From: Sporosarcina thermotolerans
Lineage (GTDB): Bacteria; Bacillota; Bacilli; Bacillales_A; Planococcaceae
Length of the DNA: 64,000 bases
Reading direction: 5' to 3'
Assembly: GCF_030067815.1 (NCBI RefSeq)
Contig: NZ_CP125968.1
Span: forward strand, 1,666,001 to 1,730,000
The position numbers were made by a program, and so were the translations under genes. A model generated the notes under the pieces. That model was not told the origin of the DNA and did no database searches. It saw only the letters and a program-made list of their open reading frames with translations. Each line of letters begins with the position of its first letter. Within the stretch, counting starts at the first letter, position 1. Below, piece after piece: positions 45,997-55,427 of this stretch.

Positions 45997-47579
45997 ATGA
46001 TAGGCACTTGGGTTTCAATTTTACCGCCACTCGTGGCAATTATTATGGTATTGGTTACAAAAAGGGTTCTTATATCACTTGGGTCGGGAATTTTGACGGC
46101 AGCATTATTAGTAGCAAGTTTTACACCGATTGAGACGTTAAAAAATCTTTGGACAGCCATGATTGTTTCATTTTGGGCAGATGGTGAATTGAATACCTAT
46201 AATATTTATATAATGGTATTCATTCTGCTACTTGGGATCATTACAGCACTTGTCAGTTTGTCTGGAGGAAGCAGGGCGTTCGCTGAATGGGCAACACGCC
46301 GCATTAAAACGCGACGAGGCGCAAAGCTTCTGACAGTGTTCTTAGGTATACTAATTTTTGTCGATGATTATTTTAATGCATTGGCTGTTGGCCAAATTGC
46401 ACGTCCAATCACGGACCAGCATCGCATTTCACGAGCGAAGTTAGCATACTTCATCGATTCAACATCCGCTCCAATTTGCGTGATATCACCTATTTCAAGT
46501 TGGGGAGCATTCCTGATTGGCCAACTCGCTTTAATTTTTAGTACGACTGCGGCAGTTAGCTATTCGCCTTTATCTGCATTTTTAATGATGGCACCGATGA
46601 ATTTCTATGTAGTTGCAACATTGGCCATGGTATTTTTCTTCGCTTGGTCGAACATTGATTTCTTTGAGATGAAAAAGCATGAAACGATTGCACAGGAATC
46701 AGGTCAATTATTTGATCCGAAAAAGAGATTCCAGGTCAGTTGAAAGAGGATTTCCCGGTTCACTCATACGGAAGTGTTGTGGATTTGATTGCTCCAATTA
46801 TTACACTTGTTGTCGTGACTTTAGGCATGATGATTTGGACTGGCTTCCGTATTGGCGGTTCCATGAGCGTTTGGACGATTTTCGAAAATACAGATGTTCC
46901 GTTGTCATTAATGACAGGCGGTATTACCGCATCTGTTTTAGCAGCAATTCTTTATTTGTCCCAAATGGGGAAAAATGAGACGGCTTCTTATGGATTGCTT
47001 GGCAAGGCATTTGTCAGCGGTATGAAAGCGATGATGCCAGCCATTCTCATTTTAATATTTGCTTGGGCATTAACTCATTTGATTGGAATTCTCGAAACAG
47101 GACTCTTTTTATCAAATGCCGTTGAACAGTCGAATGTACCAGTACATTTTCTACCAGTAATTATGTTTGTTTTAGCAGGTTTAATGGCTTTTTCGACAGG
47201 AACATCATGGGGCTCATTCGGTATCCTTTTACCGATTGCAGGAACGATTATGATCAATGCCGAGCCTGAGTTACTTCTTCCTGCATTGTCGGCTGTCCTT
47301 GCGGGTTCTGTATTCGGCGATCATTGTTCACCGATTTCAGATACGACAATTTTATCATCGACCGGAGCGGGTTCAAATCATATAGATCATGTTTCCACTC
47401 AGCTTCCATATGCACTGATTGCTGCAGGGATTTCTATAATCGGTTATTTCATCCTTGGACTTACAGGATCGGTTTGGATCGGATTAGGTACTGTTATTAT
47501 CGTAACAGCCGCGTTATTCATTTTTTGGGCATCAAAACGTGGTAAATCAGACGTGAACATGACTTCTTTAACAAAGTAA
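45997..47579 (+). CDS. lysW: NhaC-superfamily transporter, probable lysine transporter LysW (one frame lesion)
   Basis: About 527 residues after restoring one A in the run 46720-46724 (DPKKEIPGQLKEDFPVHSYG). NhaC-type motifs: ALVSLSGGSRAFAEWATRRI, LIFVDDYFNALAVGQIARPI, STSAPICVISPISSWGAFLI, and in the second half FSTGTSWGSFGILLPIAG and VFGDHCSPISDTTILSSTGA. Annotation by homology alone would say Na+/H+ antiporter. The lysine riboswitch upstream points instead to lysine uptake, as known for LysW genes. ATG at 45997 has TTGGAGGAA upstream. Confidence 0.88.
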
Positions 47580-47620
47580 AAAACAGGTGAAGGATTTTTT
47601 CCTTCACCTGTTTTTTTTGT
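47578..47620 (+). terminator. Terminator after lysW
   Basis: AAAACAGGTGAAGGA / TCCTTCACCTGTTTT stem with a T8 run. Confidence 0.92.
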
Positions 47621-47786
47621 ATTCTCCAAACAAGTATAAAGCGAGTTTAACAAACATAATTTATATTACTGATTATTATAACTATTAGGATATCGCTCTA
47701 GTTCTGAGCGGTTATACTGATTTATAAGATTATAATAGTCTGAAAGTGGTAAAGATTCATAGAATACATGTGAAGGGGGATTTGTT

Positions 47787-49329
47787 ATGGGACAGCGTTC
47801 GCAGTGGGGTACAAGGGCCGGGTTCGTGATGGCTGCGGTTGGTTCGGCTGTTGGTTTGGGAAACATCTGGCGTTTTCCTTATGTTGCGTATGAAAACGGT
47901 GGCGGGGCATTTTTCATTCCGTATTTATTTGCACTTTTAACTGCCGGTATCCCGATCTTAATCTTGGAATTCACGATAGGTCACAAGTATCGTGGTTCGG
48001 CACCTCTATCATTTTTCCGGATGAAAGGAAAAGGTGCTGAATGGTTGGGCTGGCTGGGGGGATTTTCGTATCATTCGTAATTTCTACGTACTATGCAGTT
48101 ATCATCGCTTGGGCCGTCAAGTACACGGTTTACTCCTTCAATTTGGCGTGGGGTGATGATACAGGAGGATTCCTGTTTGGAACAGTATTGAATTTAGCCG
48201 ATAATCCAGGAGATGTCGGTGGGCTCGTCCCAGGTGTACTCATTCCGTTAGTCCTTGTTTGGGCGATTGCGTTTATCATTCTTTTAGCAGGGGTAAAACG
48301 AGGAATTGAATTGGCGAATAGAATTTTCATCCCTTTGCTTGTCATTGTATTCCTGCTTGTTGTTATACGTGCTGTAACACTTGAAGGTGCGGCGCTTGGG
48401 TTGGATGCCTTCTTTAAACCGGATTTAAGCAAGTTGGCGGATTCCACGGTCTGGGTAGCAGCATATGGGCATATTTTCTTCAGTCTATCGATCGCGTTTG
48501 CTATTATGATCACGTATTCGAGCTATCTACCAAAAAAATCGGATATTACGAACAACGCTTTCATAACTGGTTTTGCAAACTCAGGATTTGAGTTATTGGC
48601 TGGTATTGGAATTTTTGCAGCGCTTGGATTCATGGCGACACAAGCAGGTGAAGCTGTTTCGGATGTTGCTTCGGCTGGTGTCGGTTTGGCATTCGTTGTG
48701 TTCCCGCAAATCATTAATGAAATGCCAGGAATGAATGGTATATTCGGGGCCTTGTTCTTCCTATCCCTTGTTCTCGCAGGGCTTACATCGCTCATTTCAA
48801 TCTGTGAGACATATATCGCAGGGTTATCAGAGAAATTCAATATCTCCAGAACAAAATCAGTTTTATTTGGAGTCGGGCTTGCTGCTGTCATCTCTTTGCT
48901 TTTCGCAACGCGGGAGGATTGTACTTCTTAGACGTAGCTGACTACTTCATCAACCAATTCGGGGTAGCTGCAATCGGCTTAGTAGAAGTAGTCCTTATCG
49001 TATGGGTCTTCAAGAAGCTTGATGTATTTGGAGAGCATGCAAATGAGATCTCCGATATACAAGTTGGAACACTTTGGAAAGTGTGCTTGAGGTTCATCAC
49101 ACCTGCTGTTCTTGGTTATATGATGTTCGACCTTTTACGCATCAACCTTTTCAAACAGCATAAAGATGCGGCAGGGAACGTAATTGGAAACTACGAAGGG
49201 TATTCAGATGCCTTCATCATGTCAACGGGTTGGATGGTCGCCCTATTCGCAATCGTTATGGCCGTCATCTTCACTGCACTGAAATGGAATAAAAAAACAT
49301 CGGATTCAACAGACTATGACAATCGATAA
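47787..49329 (+). CDS. Neurotransmitter:sodium symporter, methionine/alanine importer type (two frame lesions)
   Basis: About 514 residues once one G is restored in each of two runs (48056-48061 and 48912-48914). The NSS start [20 protein letters not shown] then [20 protein letters not shown] holds the Na+ and substrate site; [20 protein letters not shown] is TM6 and [20 protein letters not shown] is TM8. It co-imports a neutral amino acid with Na+. The 35-residue partner gene 12 bp downstream is the small subunit of the MetPS-type methionine/alanine importer, which narrows the likely substrate. Confidence 0.9.
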
Positions 49330-49341
49330 GGAGGATTCAAT

Positions 49342-49449
49342 ATGAGCGGTGGAGCGATATTCATGATGGTAGTAGGAATCCTCATCATTTGGGGAGGATT
49401 AGCGGGAAGCATATTTTGGGCAGTGTCCAAATCAAGAAGCAGAGCCTAA
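49342..49449 (+). CDS. Methionine/alanine importer small subunit (MetS-like, 35 aa)
   Basis: ATG at 49342 behind AAGGAGGATT. It has SGGAIFMMVVGILIIWGGLA as one membrane helix, then GSIFWAVSKSRSRA. This is the typical MaAIMP small-subunit sequence that accompanies MetP-type NSS carriers and is needed for their transport activity in Corynebacterium. It is often missed by gene finders because of its length. Confidence 0.85.
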   Translation: MSGGAIFMMVVGILIIWGGLAGSIFWAVSKSRSRA

Positions 49450-49478
49450 CGTTAGAGAACCGTTAATTTAATTCCTTA

Positions 49479-49510
49479 GAAAAGCGACCTTAAATGGTTG
49501 CTTTTCTTTT
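49479..49510 (+). terminator. Terminator after the NSS importer operon
   Basis: GAAAAGCGACC / GGTTGCTTTTC stem, then TTTTGGGTTTTTTT. The 160 bp after it (to 49660) show no further feature. Confidence 0.85.
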
Positions 49511-49676
49511 GGGTTTTTTTAGACAGGGCTGACTGAACTAGGCGAATCAATAGTTGTTGGAAGTCAGAATATATGATACATTGGCAGAAGCGATTGTTTT
49601 GATTTTAAGAATGAATGAGCTTACTTTCCTGCATATAGATTAGTTATCTGTAAAAGTTGAAATGGCGGTGATGTTG

Positions 49677-49979
49677 ATGATAACAATCAATGAATATGAA
49701 TATGAAATGGTGAAGGAATACCGTGACGGTTTCAATGAAGAAGCCTTAATTGCTAGGTATAGTGACGTGTTGTCAAAATACGATTATATTTTAGGTGACT
49801 GGGGATATGGTCAACTTCGGTTGAAAGGTTTTTTTGAGGATCGTAATTCAAAAGCGACATATGAAACGAAAATAAGTACATTGCAAGATTATATTTATGA
49901 ATACTGTAATTTCGGATGTGCCTATTTTGTCTTACGGAAAGTGGGCAAGGTGAAAAATCAGCCCTCTGAACAGGAATAG
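49677..49979 (+). CDS. yutD: YutD family protein (DUF1027)
   Basis: 100 residues from ATG at 49677 with GGCGGTGA 7 nt upstream; earlier in-frame ATGs at 49662 and 49671 lie before or on that ribosome site. DUF1027 landmarks are YDYILGDWGYGQLRLKGFFE, ISTLQDYIYEYCNFGCAYFV and a short charged tail. The function is unknown. A long hairpin follows. Confidence 0.88.
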   Translation: MITINEYEYEMVKEYRDGFNEEALIARYSDVLSKYDYILGDWGYGQLRLKGFFEDRNSKATYETKISTLQDYIYEYCNFGCAYFVLRKVGKVKNQPSEQE

Positions 49980-49984
49980 GAAAT

Positions 49985-50026
49985 CGAGCCGCCAAGTGTA
50001 CACAATCGTGTATACTTGGCGGTTCA
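49985..50026. terminator. Long hairpin after yutD
   Basis: GAGCCGCCAAGTGTACAC pairs with GTGTATACTTGGCGGTTC (two mismatched or wobble positions) around AATC. The T run is poor (CATTTGT), so it may act as terminator or mRNA stabiliser. Confidence 0.65.
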
Positions 50027-50083
50027 TTTGTATGCACATTATGATATGATGGATTGGTAGTTTAGAATCGGGAGGGAACGAAT

Positions 50084-50530
50084 TTGTACTTTATCGATCG
50101 CAATAAAATCAACGAAGCATTATCATACATGGAAAGCCTTTTGGAGTTATTTGAAGGGCATCAAAAATGGAATACTGACAAAGTCTATGAATTGGCTCTC
50201 CAACGCATTGCCCATACAGTGGTTGAGTCGATCATTGATGTCGGAAACTCAATGATTGACGGATTCATCATGCGGGATCCTGGTAGCTACGATGATATTA
50301 TCGATATTATGGAAGACGAGAAAGTCATTACAGCTGAAATGTCCGAGCCGCTTAAAAAGGTTCTTGGACTTAGAACGATGATTGTACGTGAGTTTGTTGA
50401 AGTTGACAATGAAGAAGTTGAGACGGTATTGAATGAAACAAAAGAAGCCATTAGAGCATTCCCAGAAAAGGTCCGTTATTACTTGGAGAATGAACTCGGC
50501 CCGGTTTCAGCGTTCAGCCCTACGGAGTAA
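50084..50530 (+). CDS. yutE: DUF86 / HEPN-fold protein YutE
   Basis: 148 residues from TTG at 50084 behind GGGAGG. All-helical HEPN-like protein: YFIDRNKINEALSYMESLLE, then ALQRIAHTVVESIIDVGNSM and VLGLRTMIVREFVEVD. The R-x4-6-H RNase motif of HepT toxins is only partly present (LRTMIVREF lacks the usual His-Tyr), so nuclease activity is doubtful. Its stop overlaps the yutF start by one base, an operon conserved in Bacillales. Confidence 0.85.
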   Translation: MYFIDRNKINEALSYMESLLELFEGHQKWNTDKVYELALQRIAHTVVESIIDVGNSMIDGFIMRDPGSYDDIIDIMEDEKVITAEMSEPLKKVLGLRTMIVREFVEVDNEEVETVLNETKEAIRAFPEKVRYYLENELGPVSAFSPTE

Positions 50531-51308
50531 TGACAAAGGATCGATATAAGGCGATTTGCCTTGACCTTGATGGAACGGTATATAGGGGAACGAAGTAATA
50601 CCAGAGACATTAGACTTTATTCATGACCTTCAAAGTAGAGGGATTGAACCTTTCTATGTTACGAATAATTCCTCCGCAACACCAAAGCAGTTCCAAATGA
50701 AACTGCTTCAACTTGGCATTGAAACGGGAACTGATTCAATAATGACATCTGCAATCGCAGCGGCGAAATATTGCAAGGTACATTTTGACGGGGCATCCGT
50801 AATGATGATCGGTGAAGAGGGGCTTCAGGCTGCACTAATGGCGGAAGGGTTTAAACTGACAACGGAAAGTCCGGACGTTGTAGTCGTCGGTATCGACCGT
50901 GGAATCACCTACGAAAAATTGGCGGAGGCCAGTTTGGCACTACGCGCTGGCGCAGAATTTATCGCAACGAATGGGGATAAAGCATTCCCGACGGAAAAAG
51001 GACTTGTCCCGGGGAATGGTTCTTTTGTTAAACTTCTTGAAACGACGACAGATAAAGTAGCTACATATGTAGGAAAGCCAGAACCGCATTTGCTTCATTT
51101 CATCCAACAAAAGGGCTTTCGAAAAGAAGAAATAATCATGATCGGTGATAATTACGGCACAGACATCCAAGCAGGCATTCGTTTCGGAATCGACACAGCC
51201 CATGTTGAGGGTGGAGTGACAAGCGCTGATGTGGTGAAGGAACAAGCCCAGCAACCGACTTACCTATTTAAGAATTTAAGTGACTGGAATAGAAGATATT
51301 CGCTATAA
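50530..51308 (+). CDS. yutF: HAD-superfamily sugar phosphatase YutF (one frame lesion)
   Basis: About 259 residues from ATG at 50530 (TAATG overlap with yutE). Restoring one A at 50589-50590 turns YRGTK-stop into YRGNEVIPETLDFIHDL. HAD motifs: I ICLDLDGTVYRG with the nucleophile Asp, II YVTNNSSATPKQF, III/IV GKPEPHLLHF and MIGDNYGTDIQAG. NagD-type C2 cap, so the substrate is probably a small sugar or nucleotide phosphate. It ends facing yuzB. Confidence 0.88.
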
Positions 51309-51319
51309 ATTGCAAACGG

Positions 51320-51366
51320 GTTGGTTCACCGCACGCCCTCCGGAAAGCGTCCGGCTGGAACGCAAA
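51320..51366 (-). repeat. Dispersed Bacillales-type repeat
   Basis: Read on the minus strand: GTTGATTTGCGTTCCAGCCG, GACGCTTTCCGGAGGGCGTG, CGGTGAACC. I recognise this GTTGATT...GACGCTTTCC...GGGCGTGCGG pattern as a widely scattered intergenic sequence of Bacillales genomes; its function is unknown. Only this copy lies in the window. Confidence 0.55.
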
Positions 51367-51399
51367 TCAACGGTTTTAAACTGTTCATTTTGTAATTTG

Positions 51400-51453
51400 A
51401 AAAGGCTGTCACAGACGGTCAGTTTTACTGACTTTCTGTACAGCCCTTTTGTG
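51400..51453. terminator. Bidirectional terminator between yutF and yuzB
   Basis: AAAAGGCTGTCACAGAC and the downstream TTCTGTACAGCCCTTTT pair imperfectly around an inner GGTCAGTTTTACTGACT hairpin. Confidence 0.8.
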
Positions 51454-51455
51454 CT

Positions 51456-51692
51456 TTAAAACAACGGATTCTCCTCAATAAACTGATAAATTTTTTCCGT
51501 CAATTCCTCAGGCGTGTCCGCCTCAACGACTTCTCCATTAACTAAAGCGTATAAGCCTCGAGCGCATAATGTGCAATAACTAAGACAACCATATTCAAGA
51601 ACATCTATATTTGGATCCTTTTCTAATGCTTCCAATGTTTTCTGTGAACCGTTTGCAAGATTACTCATGCAGAATTCTACGATCGGATTCAC
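51456..51692 (-). CDS. yuzB: DUF1450 protein YuzB
   Basis: 78 residues from GTG at 51692 (NPIVEFCMSNLANGSQ), with AGGTGA just upstream; a GTG three codons earlier lies inside that ribosome site. Four conserved cysteines, one in VEFCMSNL and three in LEYGCLSYCTLCARG, suggest metal or redox chemistry. The ending YQFIEENPLF is typical. Function unknown. It is divergent from yutJ. Confidence 0.9.
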   Translation of the reverse strand: MNPIVEFCMSNLANGSQKTLEALEKDPNIDVLEYGCLSYCTLCARGLYALVNGEVVEADTPEELTEKIYQFIEENPLF

Positions 51693-51758
51693 TGCGATCA
51701 CCTCACCCTACATGGCATGCTACTCTCTTTTTCACCCGCCGTCAATTGGGATGTCTTA

Positions 51759-51787
51759 TTGTGAAAAATCTCACAAACTGATATAAT
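51759..51787 (+). promoter_or_regulatory. yutJ promoter with embedded Rex-like operator
   Basis: TTGTGA (51759-51764), 17 bp, TATAAT (51782-51787). The palindrome TTGTGAAAAATCTCACAA (51759-51776) covers the -35 and spacer and differs from the Rex consensus TTGTGAANNNNTTCACAA at one position. Rex is the NADH/NAD+ sensor that represses NADH dehydrogenase genes in Bacillus. Confidence 0.65.
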
Positions 51788-51833
51788 CTTAGTGAGAACA
51801 TGTCGGAAAATGGTTGCTTAAAAGGAGAAAATA

Positions 51834-52898
51834 ATGAGAAAACTTGTCTTATTAGGTGCAGGGTATGGTAATATGCGAATTTTGCTTCGTCTACTAAACA
51901 AAGAACTGCCAAGCGACGTAGAAATTACATTAGTGGACAGGACTCCATTTCACAGCTTGAAGACGGAATTCTATGCATTGGCTGCAGGGACGGTTCCAGA
52001 TTCGGAAATCCGTGTTGCATTACCATCCCATGAACGACTAAATATCGTAGAAGGTGAAATTTCGGCCATTAAATTGGATGATAAGGTAATCAGCCTTGGT
52101 AATGGCGAAGAAGTTCCTTATGATGAACTTGTAATTGGTCTTGGTTGTGAAGATAATTATCATGACGTTCCTGGGGCTGCGGAATACACAAGCAGCATCC
52201 AGACAATCGGTAAGTCACGTAGCACATACAAGTTGCTTCAAGGTCTTGGAGGAGGGGCGACGGTCGGTATTGTCGGTGCTGGATTGAGCGGTATTGAACT
52301 GGCAAGTGAATTGCGCGAAAGCCGTCCAGACTTGAAGATTAAATTATTTGATCGTGGACCACGGATCTTAAAAGATTTCCCTGAAAGACTGAGCAATTAT
52401 GTAAAGGATTGGTTTGACAAGCACGAAGTTGATGTTATTTCCAATTCAAACATTACGAAGGTCGAAGAAAATATCCTTTACAATCATGAAGAAAGTATTC
52501 AAGTCGACGCAGTAGTTTGGACCGCTGGAATTCAAGCAGTGTCTATTGTACGTGAATTGGATGTAGAGAAAAATAGAGGTCGCGTCGTGTTGAATCAATA
52601 CCATCAAATCCCAGATTACGAAGACGTGTACGTTGTTGGAGATATTGCTGCATTGCCACACGCACCAAGTGCACAACTTGCTGAAGAACAGGCAGAACAG
52701 ATTGTACGGGTACTACGCCTTGTATGGAGTAAAGAACCATTGCCGAAAGAAATGCCGGAAATCAAATTGAAGGGCTTCATGGGTTCCTTAGGAAAAAAAC
52801 AAGGATTTGCCTATCTTGCGGATCGAACCGTAACAGGCCGGATAGCCCGTTTATTGAAATCAGGAGTACTCTGGATGTACAAATGGCATAATGGGTAA
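51834..52898 (+). CDS. yutJ: NAD(P)/FAD-dependent oxidoreductase, NDH-2-like (YutJ)
   Basis: 354 residues. FAD motif KLVLLGAGYGNMRILLRLL at the N-terminus, second dinucleotide motif VGIVGAGLSGIELASELRES near residue 145, and VYVVGDIAALP near residue 265, where the Asp contacts FAD. A weak amphipathic C-terminus suits peripheral membrane binding. It is the divergent third NDH-2 paralogue of Bacillales; quinone reductase activity is inferred. AAAAGGAG precedes the ATG and a Rex-like site overlaps its promoter. Confidence 0.88.
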   Translation: MRKLVLLGAGYGNMRILLRLLNKELPSDVEITLVDRTPFHSLKTEFYALAAGTVPDSEIRVALPSHERLNIVEGEISAIKLDDKVISLGNGEEVPYDELVIGLGCEDNYHDVPGAAEYTSSIQTIGKSRSTYKLLQGLGGGATVGIVGAGLSGIELASELRESRPDLKIKLFDRGPRILKDFPERLSNYVKDWFDKHEVDVISNSNITKVEENILYNHEESIQVDAVVWTAGIQAVSIVRELDVEKNRGRVVLNQYHQIPDYEDVYVVGDIAALPHAPSAQLAEEQAEQIVRVLRLVWSKEPLPKEMPEIKLKGFMGSLGKKQGFAYLADRTVTGRIARLLKSGVLWMYKWHNG

Positions 52899-52904
52899 TT
52901 CAAA

Positions 52905-53020
52905 AGCGTAGGGTGGCGTCTAACTGCGACAGGCATAAGGCGAAGATACGAAGTGGCGGTCTTTGCCACGTAGTATCTTTGACTTATGACCCGAGCAGTT
53001 GCCGCCCGAAGCTGGATGAT
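52905..53020 (+). repeat. Dispersed structured repeat, copy 2
   Basis: GCGACAGGCATAAGGCGAAG, ATACGAAGTGGC, loop GGTCTTT, GCCACGTAGTATCTTTGACT, TATGACCCGAGC. Arms GGGTGGCG/CGCCC-type outer stem, CATAAG/CTTATG, AAGATAC/GTATCTT and GTGGC/GCCAC can form one long hairpin. It corresponds to 22487-22590 on the other strand with several base changes in the stems. Confidence 0.8.
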
Positions 53021-53025
53021 AAAGA

Positions 53026-53066
53026 AAAATCCCTCCCTCGAATTCATCGGGGAAGGGAATTTTTTC
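53026..53066. terminator. Bidirectional terminator between yutJ and yuzD
   Basis: AAAAATCCCTCCC and GGGAAGGGAATTTTTT pair with a small mismatch around TCGAATTCATC. Confidence 0.75.
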
Positions 53067-53096
53067 TCATTTACATTAAAATATTATCAATAGGAA

Positions 53097-53432
53097 TTAT
53101 GCTTGCTCCACATATCCGCGCTTTTCAAGTGCGCTAAAAACAGGTTTCAACTGAATATAGCCTTCACCAATTACTTCATCCTCGATACGTACCAGAGGGT
53201 AAAAATACTCATCATTCAATATTTGTTCGGCGATGTCTTTCTGTTCGGAATCCGCAATTTCAGATTCAATGTCAATATAATCAATGTCAAAAGGCTGTCC
53301 TGGATATTTCCTCGTAATCGCAGCTTGCAACCATTCGTATGTATCTTTTGAAGATGGTGCATTGACACAGCTAGCGCAAACGATATCTGCCCCGTAAATT
53401 TCGATTTTTACCTTTTGTTTCTGCTTTTCCAT
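53097..53432 (-). CDS. yuzD: DUF1462 protein YuzD
   Basis: 111 residues from ATG at 53432, 8 nt after AAGGAG. The thioredoxin-like fold begins KVKIEIYGADIVCASCVNAP with CxxC, continues TYEWLQAAITRKYPGQPFDI, and ends EDEVIGEGYIQLKPVFSALE. It is near Fe-S genes (yutI, yutM), which is suggestive, but its role is unproven. Confidence 0.9.
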   Translation of the reverse strand: MEKQKQKVKIEIYGADIVCASCVNAPSSKDTYEWLQAAITRKYPGQPFDIDYIDIESEIADSEQKDIAEQILNDEYFYPLVRIEDEVIGEGYIQLKPVFSALEKRGYVEQA

Positions 53433-53605
53433 GATCATAACTCCTTCCCATTCTCGATGAGGTTTTACATTAAACCCGCTACCTATCAGTTTATCAATAT
53501 TCACTAGTTTTGCAATCAGAACAAAAAACATTTATGCATACATCTTTATCGAAAAACAACAAACAATATGGTAAAACAAGAACTGCCCAAGGAGTGTGTC
53601 TATCC

Positions 53606-54352
53606 ATGAAGAAGTATATTTCACTACTTATATTTGTTGTACTTCTGTTTGTTATACTTGAACATACGTTTGCCGATAGGGGCAGAAAATATTATGAGCA
53701 ATCCGGGCAAATATTATGGGATATAAATACCGAAGAAAAGGTGATTGCACTTACATTTGATGATGGACCTCACAGAAAGTATACTCGCGAAATACTGGAT
53801 TTATTGAATAGGTACGACGCGAAGGCAACGTTCTTCATCCTCGGAGCGAATGCCGAGAAGAATCCGGAAGTTGTTTTACGTATGTATGAAGAAGGACATG
53901 AATTGGCAAATCATACATACAGTCACCACAAGAAGAAGAACGTACCGAATTTACTGGAGGAAATCAAGCAGACCGATGATACCATATTTTCAATTACAGG
54001 ACAGTCAACAAAATTATTTAGACCGGTCGAGGGCAACTATACTGACGATATGATAGATGCTGTCGTAAATGAGGGCTATAAGGTCATCATGTGGTCTTGG
54101 CATTTGGATACAATGGATTGGAAAAGTCCCGGTGTAGATAAAATAACTAAATTCGTTTTAGACGGGGCAAAGGAAGGCAATGTTGTGCTTTTCCATGATG
54201 GTGGCGGAAATCGTGAACAAACTGTAAAAGCATTGGCGAACATATTGCCTGTACTTCAGGAACGGGGTTTTAGATTTGTGACTATCTCAGAAATGATGGA
54301 AATACGGTCGGGAAATAACAGTGGTGATAAGCATGTTGATATAGATGAATGA
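53606..54352 (+). CDS. Polysaccharide deacetylase family protein
   Basis: 248 residues from ATG at 53606, 11 nt after AAGGAG. N-terminal signal/anchor helix (YISLLIFVVLLFVILEHTFA). The NodB domain is intact: VIALTFDDGPHRKYT (motif 1, Asp pair), ELANHTYSHHKKKN (HxxxH zinc ligands), LFRPVEGNYTDDM, MWSWHLDTMDWKSPG and VVLFHDGGGNREQT. It removes acetyl groups from peptidoglycan or related glycans at the cell surface. Similar to PdaB/YlxY-type proteins; the exact substrate is not decidable here. Confidence 0.87.
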   Translation: MKKYISLLIFVVLLFVILEHTFADRGRKYYEQSGQILWDINTEEKVIALTFDDGPHRKYTREILDLLNRYDAKATFFILGANAEKNPEVVLRMYEEGHELANHTYSHHKKKNVPNLLEEIKQTDDTIFSITGQSTKLFRPVEGNYTDDMIDAVVNEGYKVIMWSWHLDTMDWKSPGVDKITKFVLDGAKEGNVVLFHDGGGNREQTVKALANILPVLQERGFRFVTISEMMEIRSGNNSGDKHVDIDE

Positions 54353-54454
54353 AACGGTTCGATAATAGAGGAAAACGTTATTCGGGTATAATTCATTTGT
54401 GTTATGAGTAGCACTTACCTTATAATAAGTATAAAGAAAGGGGAGAAATAAACA

Positions 54455-54691
54455 ATGACAGATACAGCTATGATGGAACCCGTACAAGAAGTTTTAAATA
54501 AATTGCGACCATTCCTCCTACGTGATGGGGGAGACTGTGAACTTGTTGATATTGATGAGGGAGTCGTAAAACTTCGTCTTTTAGGTGCTTGCGGTACGTG
54601 CCCAAGTTCGACAATCACATTGAAAGCCGGTATTGAAAGAGCATTGCTTGAAGAAGTACCAGGAGTAGTTGAAGTAGAGCAAGTCTTTTAA
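54455..54691 (+). CDS. yutI: NifU-like Fe-S carrier YutI
   Basis: 78 residues: [20 protein letters not shown], then [20 protein letters not shown] with the CxxC that binds a [4Fe-4S] or transfers a [2Fe-2S] cluster, and [14 protein letters not shown]. It acts as a carrier from the SUF scaffold to client enzymes and, with the A-type protein 850 bp downstream, represents cluster delivery. GAAAGGGGAG precedes the ATG. Confidence 0.93.
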   Translation: MTDTAMMEPVQEVLNKLRPFLLRDGGDCELVDIDEGVVKLRLLGACGTCPSSTITLKAGIERALLEEVPGVVEVEQVF

Positions 54692-54708
54692 TGGATACTG
54701 CAAAAGAG

Positions 54709-54746
54709 GAGCGGGCTGAAGATATTCAGTCCGCTCTAACTTTTTC
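54709..54746. terminator. Bidirectional terminator between yutI and the DUF2225 gene
   Basis: GAGCGGGCTGAA / TTCAGTCCGCTC stem (one G-U pair) with AAC-T5 on plus and T4 on minus. Confidence 0.82.
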
Positions 54747-55427
54747 TTGCTGATTTTGTTCCCTGATCTCCTGCCATCTTTCCTTCGCCATTTCAATAAG
54801 TTTTGGCTCAATTGAAGTCCGCTGTCTTTCGATGACACGTGAAAAATTCCGGACAGCACCCTCATTATCACCAATTTGATGTGACAGCTCTGCCATTAAG
54901 TATATTACTCGTGTTTCGGACATTTGCGTTCCAACATAATCACCTTCTGTATAGGACTGCGTATATAAATCACGTGCGATTTTTTTAAACCGCATTTCGG
55001 ATTCAACATCTTTCAAGTCGTTGTAAAGCCATGCGATTCTAAGAGTTATCCCTGCAATCGTCAATGATTTCTCTTTCTTAATCGAAGCGCTTATATATGC
55101 AAGCTTATACGCTTCAATCGCCTCTTCAATTGTCCTCTCCTCACCAAATGAACGACTGTTCCAACGTGACGTGATGGACTCTTTAATTTCATCTTTAACT
55201 CCATCTGCAAAATATGGGGAAAAGTCATCCGTAAATGCAAATCCGCAATGTGGACAAACCGCTGCATTATATAAAATCGGATACGCCGATAGGTCTTGAT
55301 AGATAGGTTTGAAGTCGCTTTCGTGCTTCACAACACGAACATAGCGTGATCGGATTTTTGTTGTAGTGAATTTCTCTTTACAATTCAAGCACACCATTTC
55401 TCTAACAAACGAGGAACTTACTTCCAC
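54726..55427 (-). CDS. DUF2225 protein with zinc ribbons and TPR-like helices
   Basis: 233 residues from GTG at 55427 with AAAGGGGTG upstream. Two CxxC pairs lie in the N-terminal third (VCLNCKEKFTT and AVCPHCGFAFTDDF), likely binding zinc. The remainder is helical with repeat character (EEAIEAYKLAYISASIKKEK, RVIYLMAELSHQIGDNEGAV). The function of the family is unknown; it occurs mainly in Firmicutes. Confidence 0.88.
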   Translation of the reverse strand: MEVSSSFVREMVCLNCKEKFTTTKIRSRYVRVVKHESDFKPIYQDLSAYPILYNAAVCPHCGFAFTDDFSPYFADGVKDEIKESITSRWNSRSFGEERTIEEAIEAYKLAYISASIKKEKSLTIAGITLRIAWLYNDLKDVESEMRFKKIARDLYTQSYTEGDYVGTQMSETRVIYLMAELSHQIGDNEGAVRNFSRVIERQRTSIEPKLIEMAKERWQEIREQNQQEKVRAD

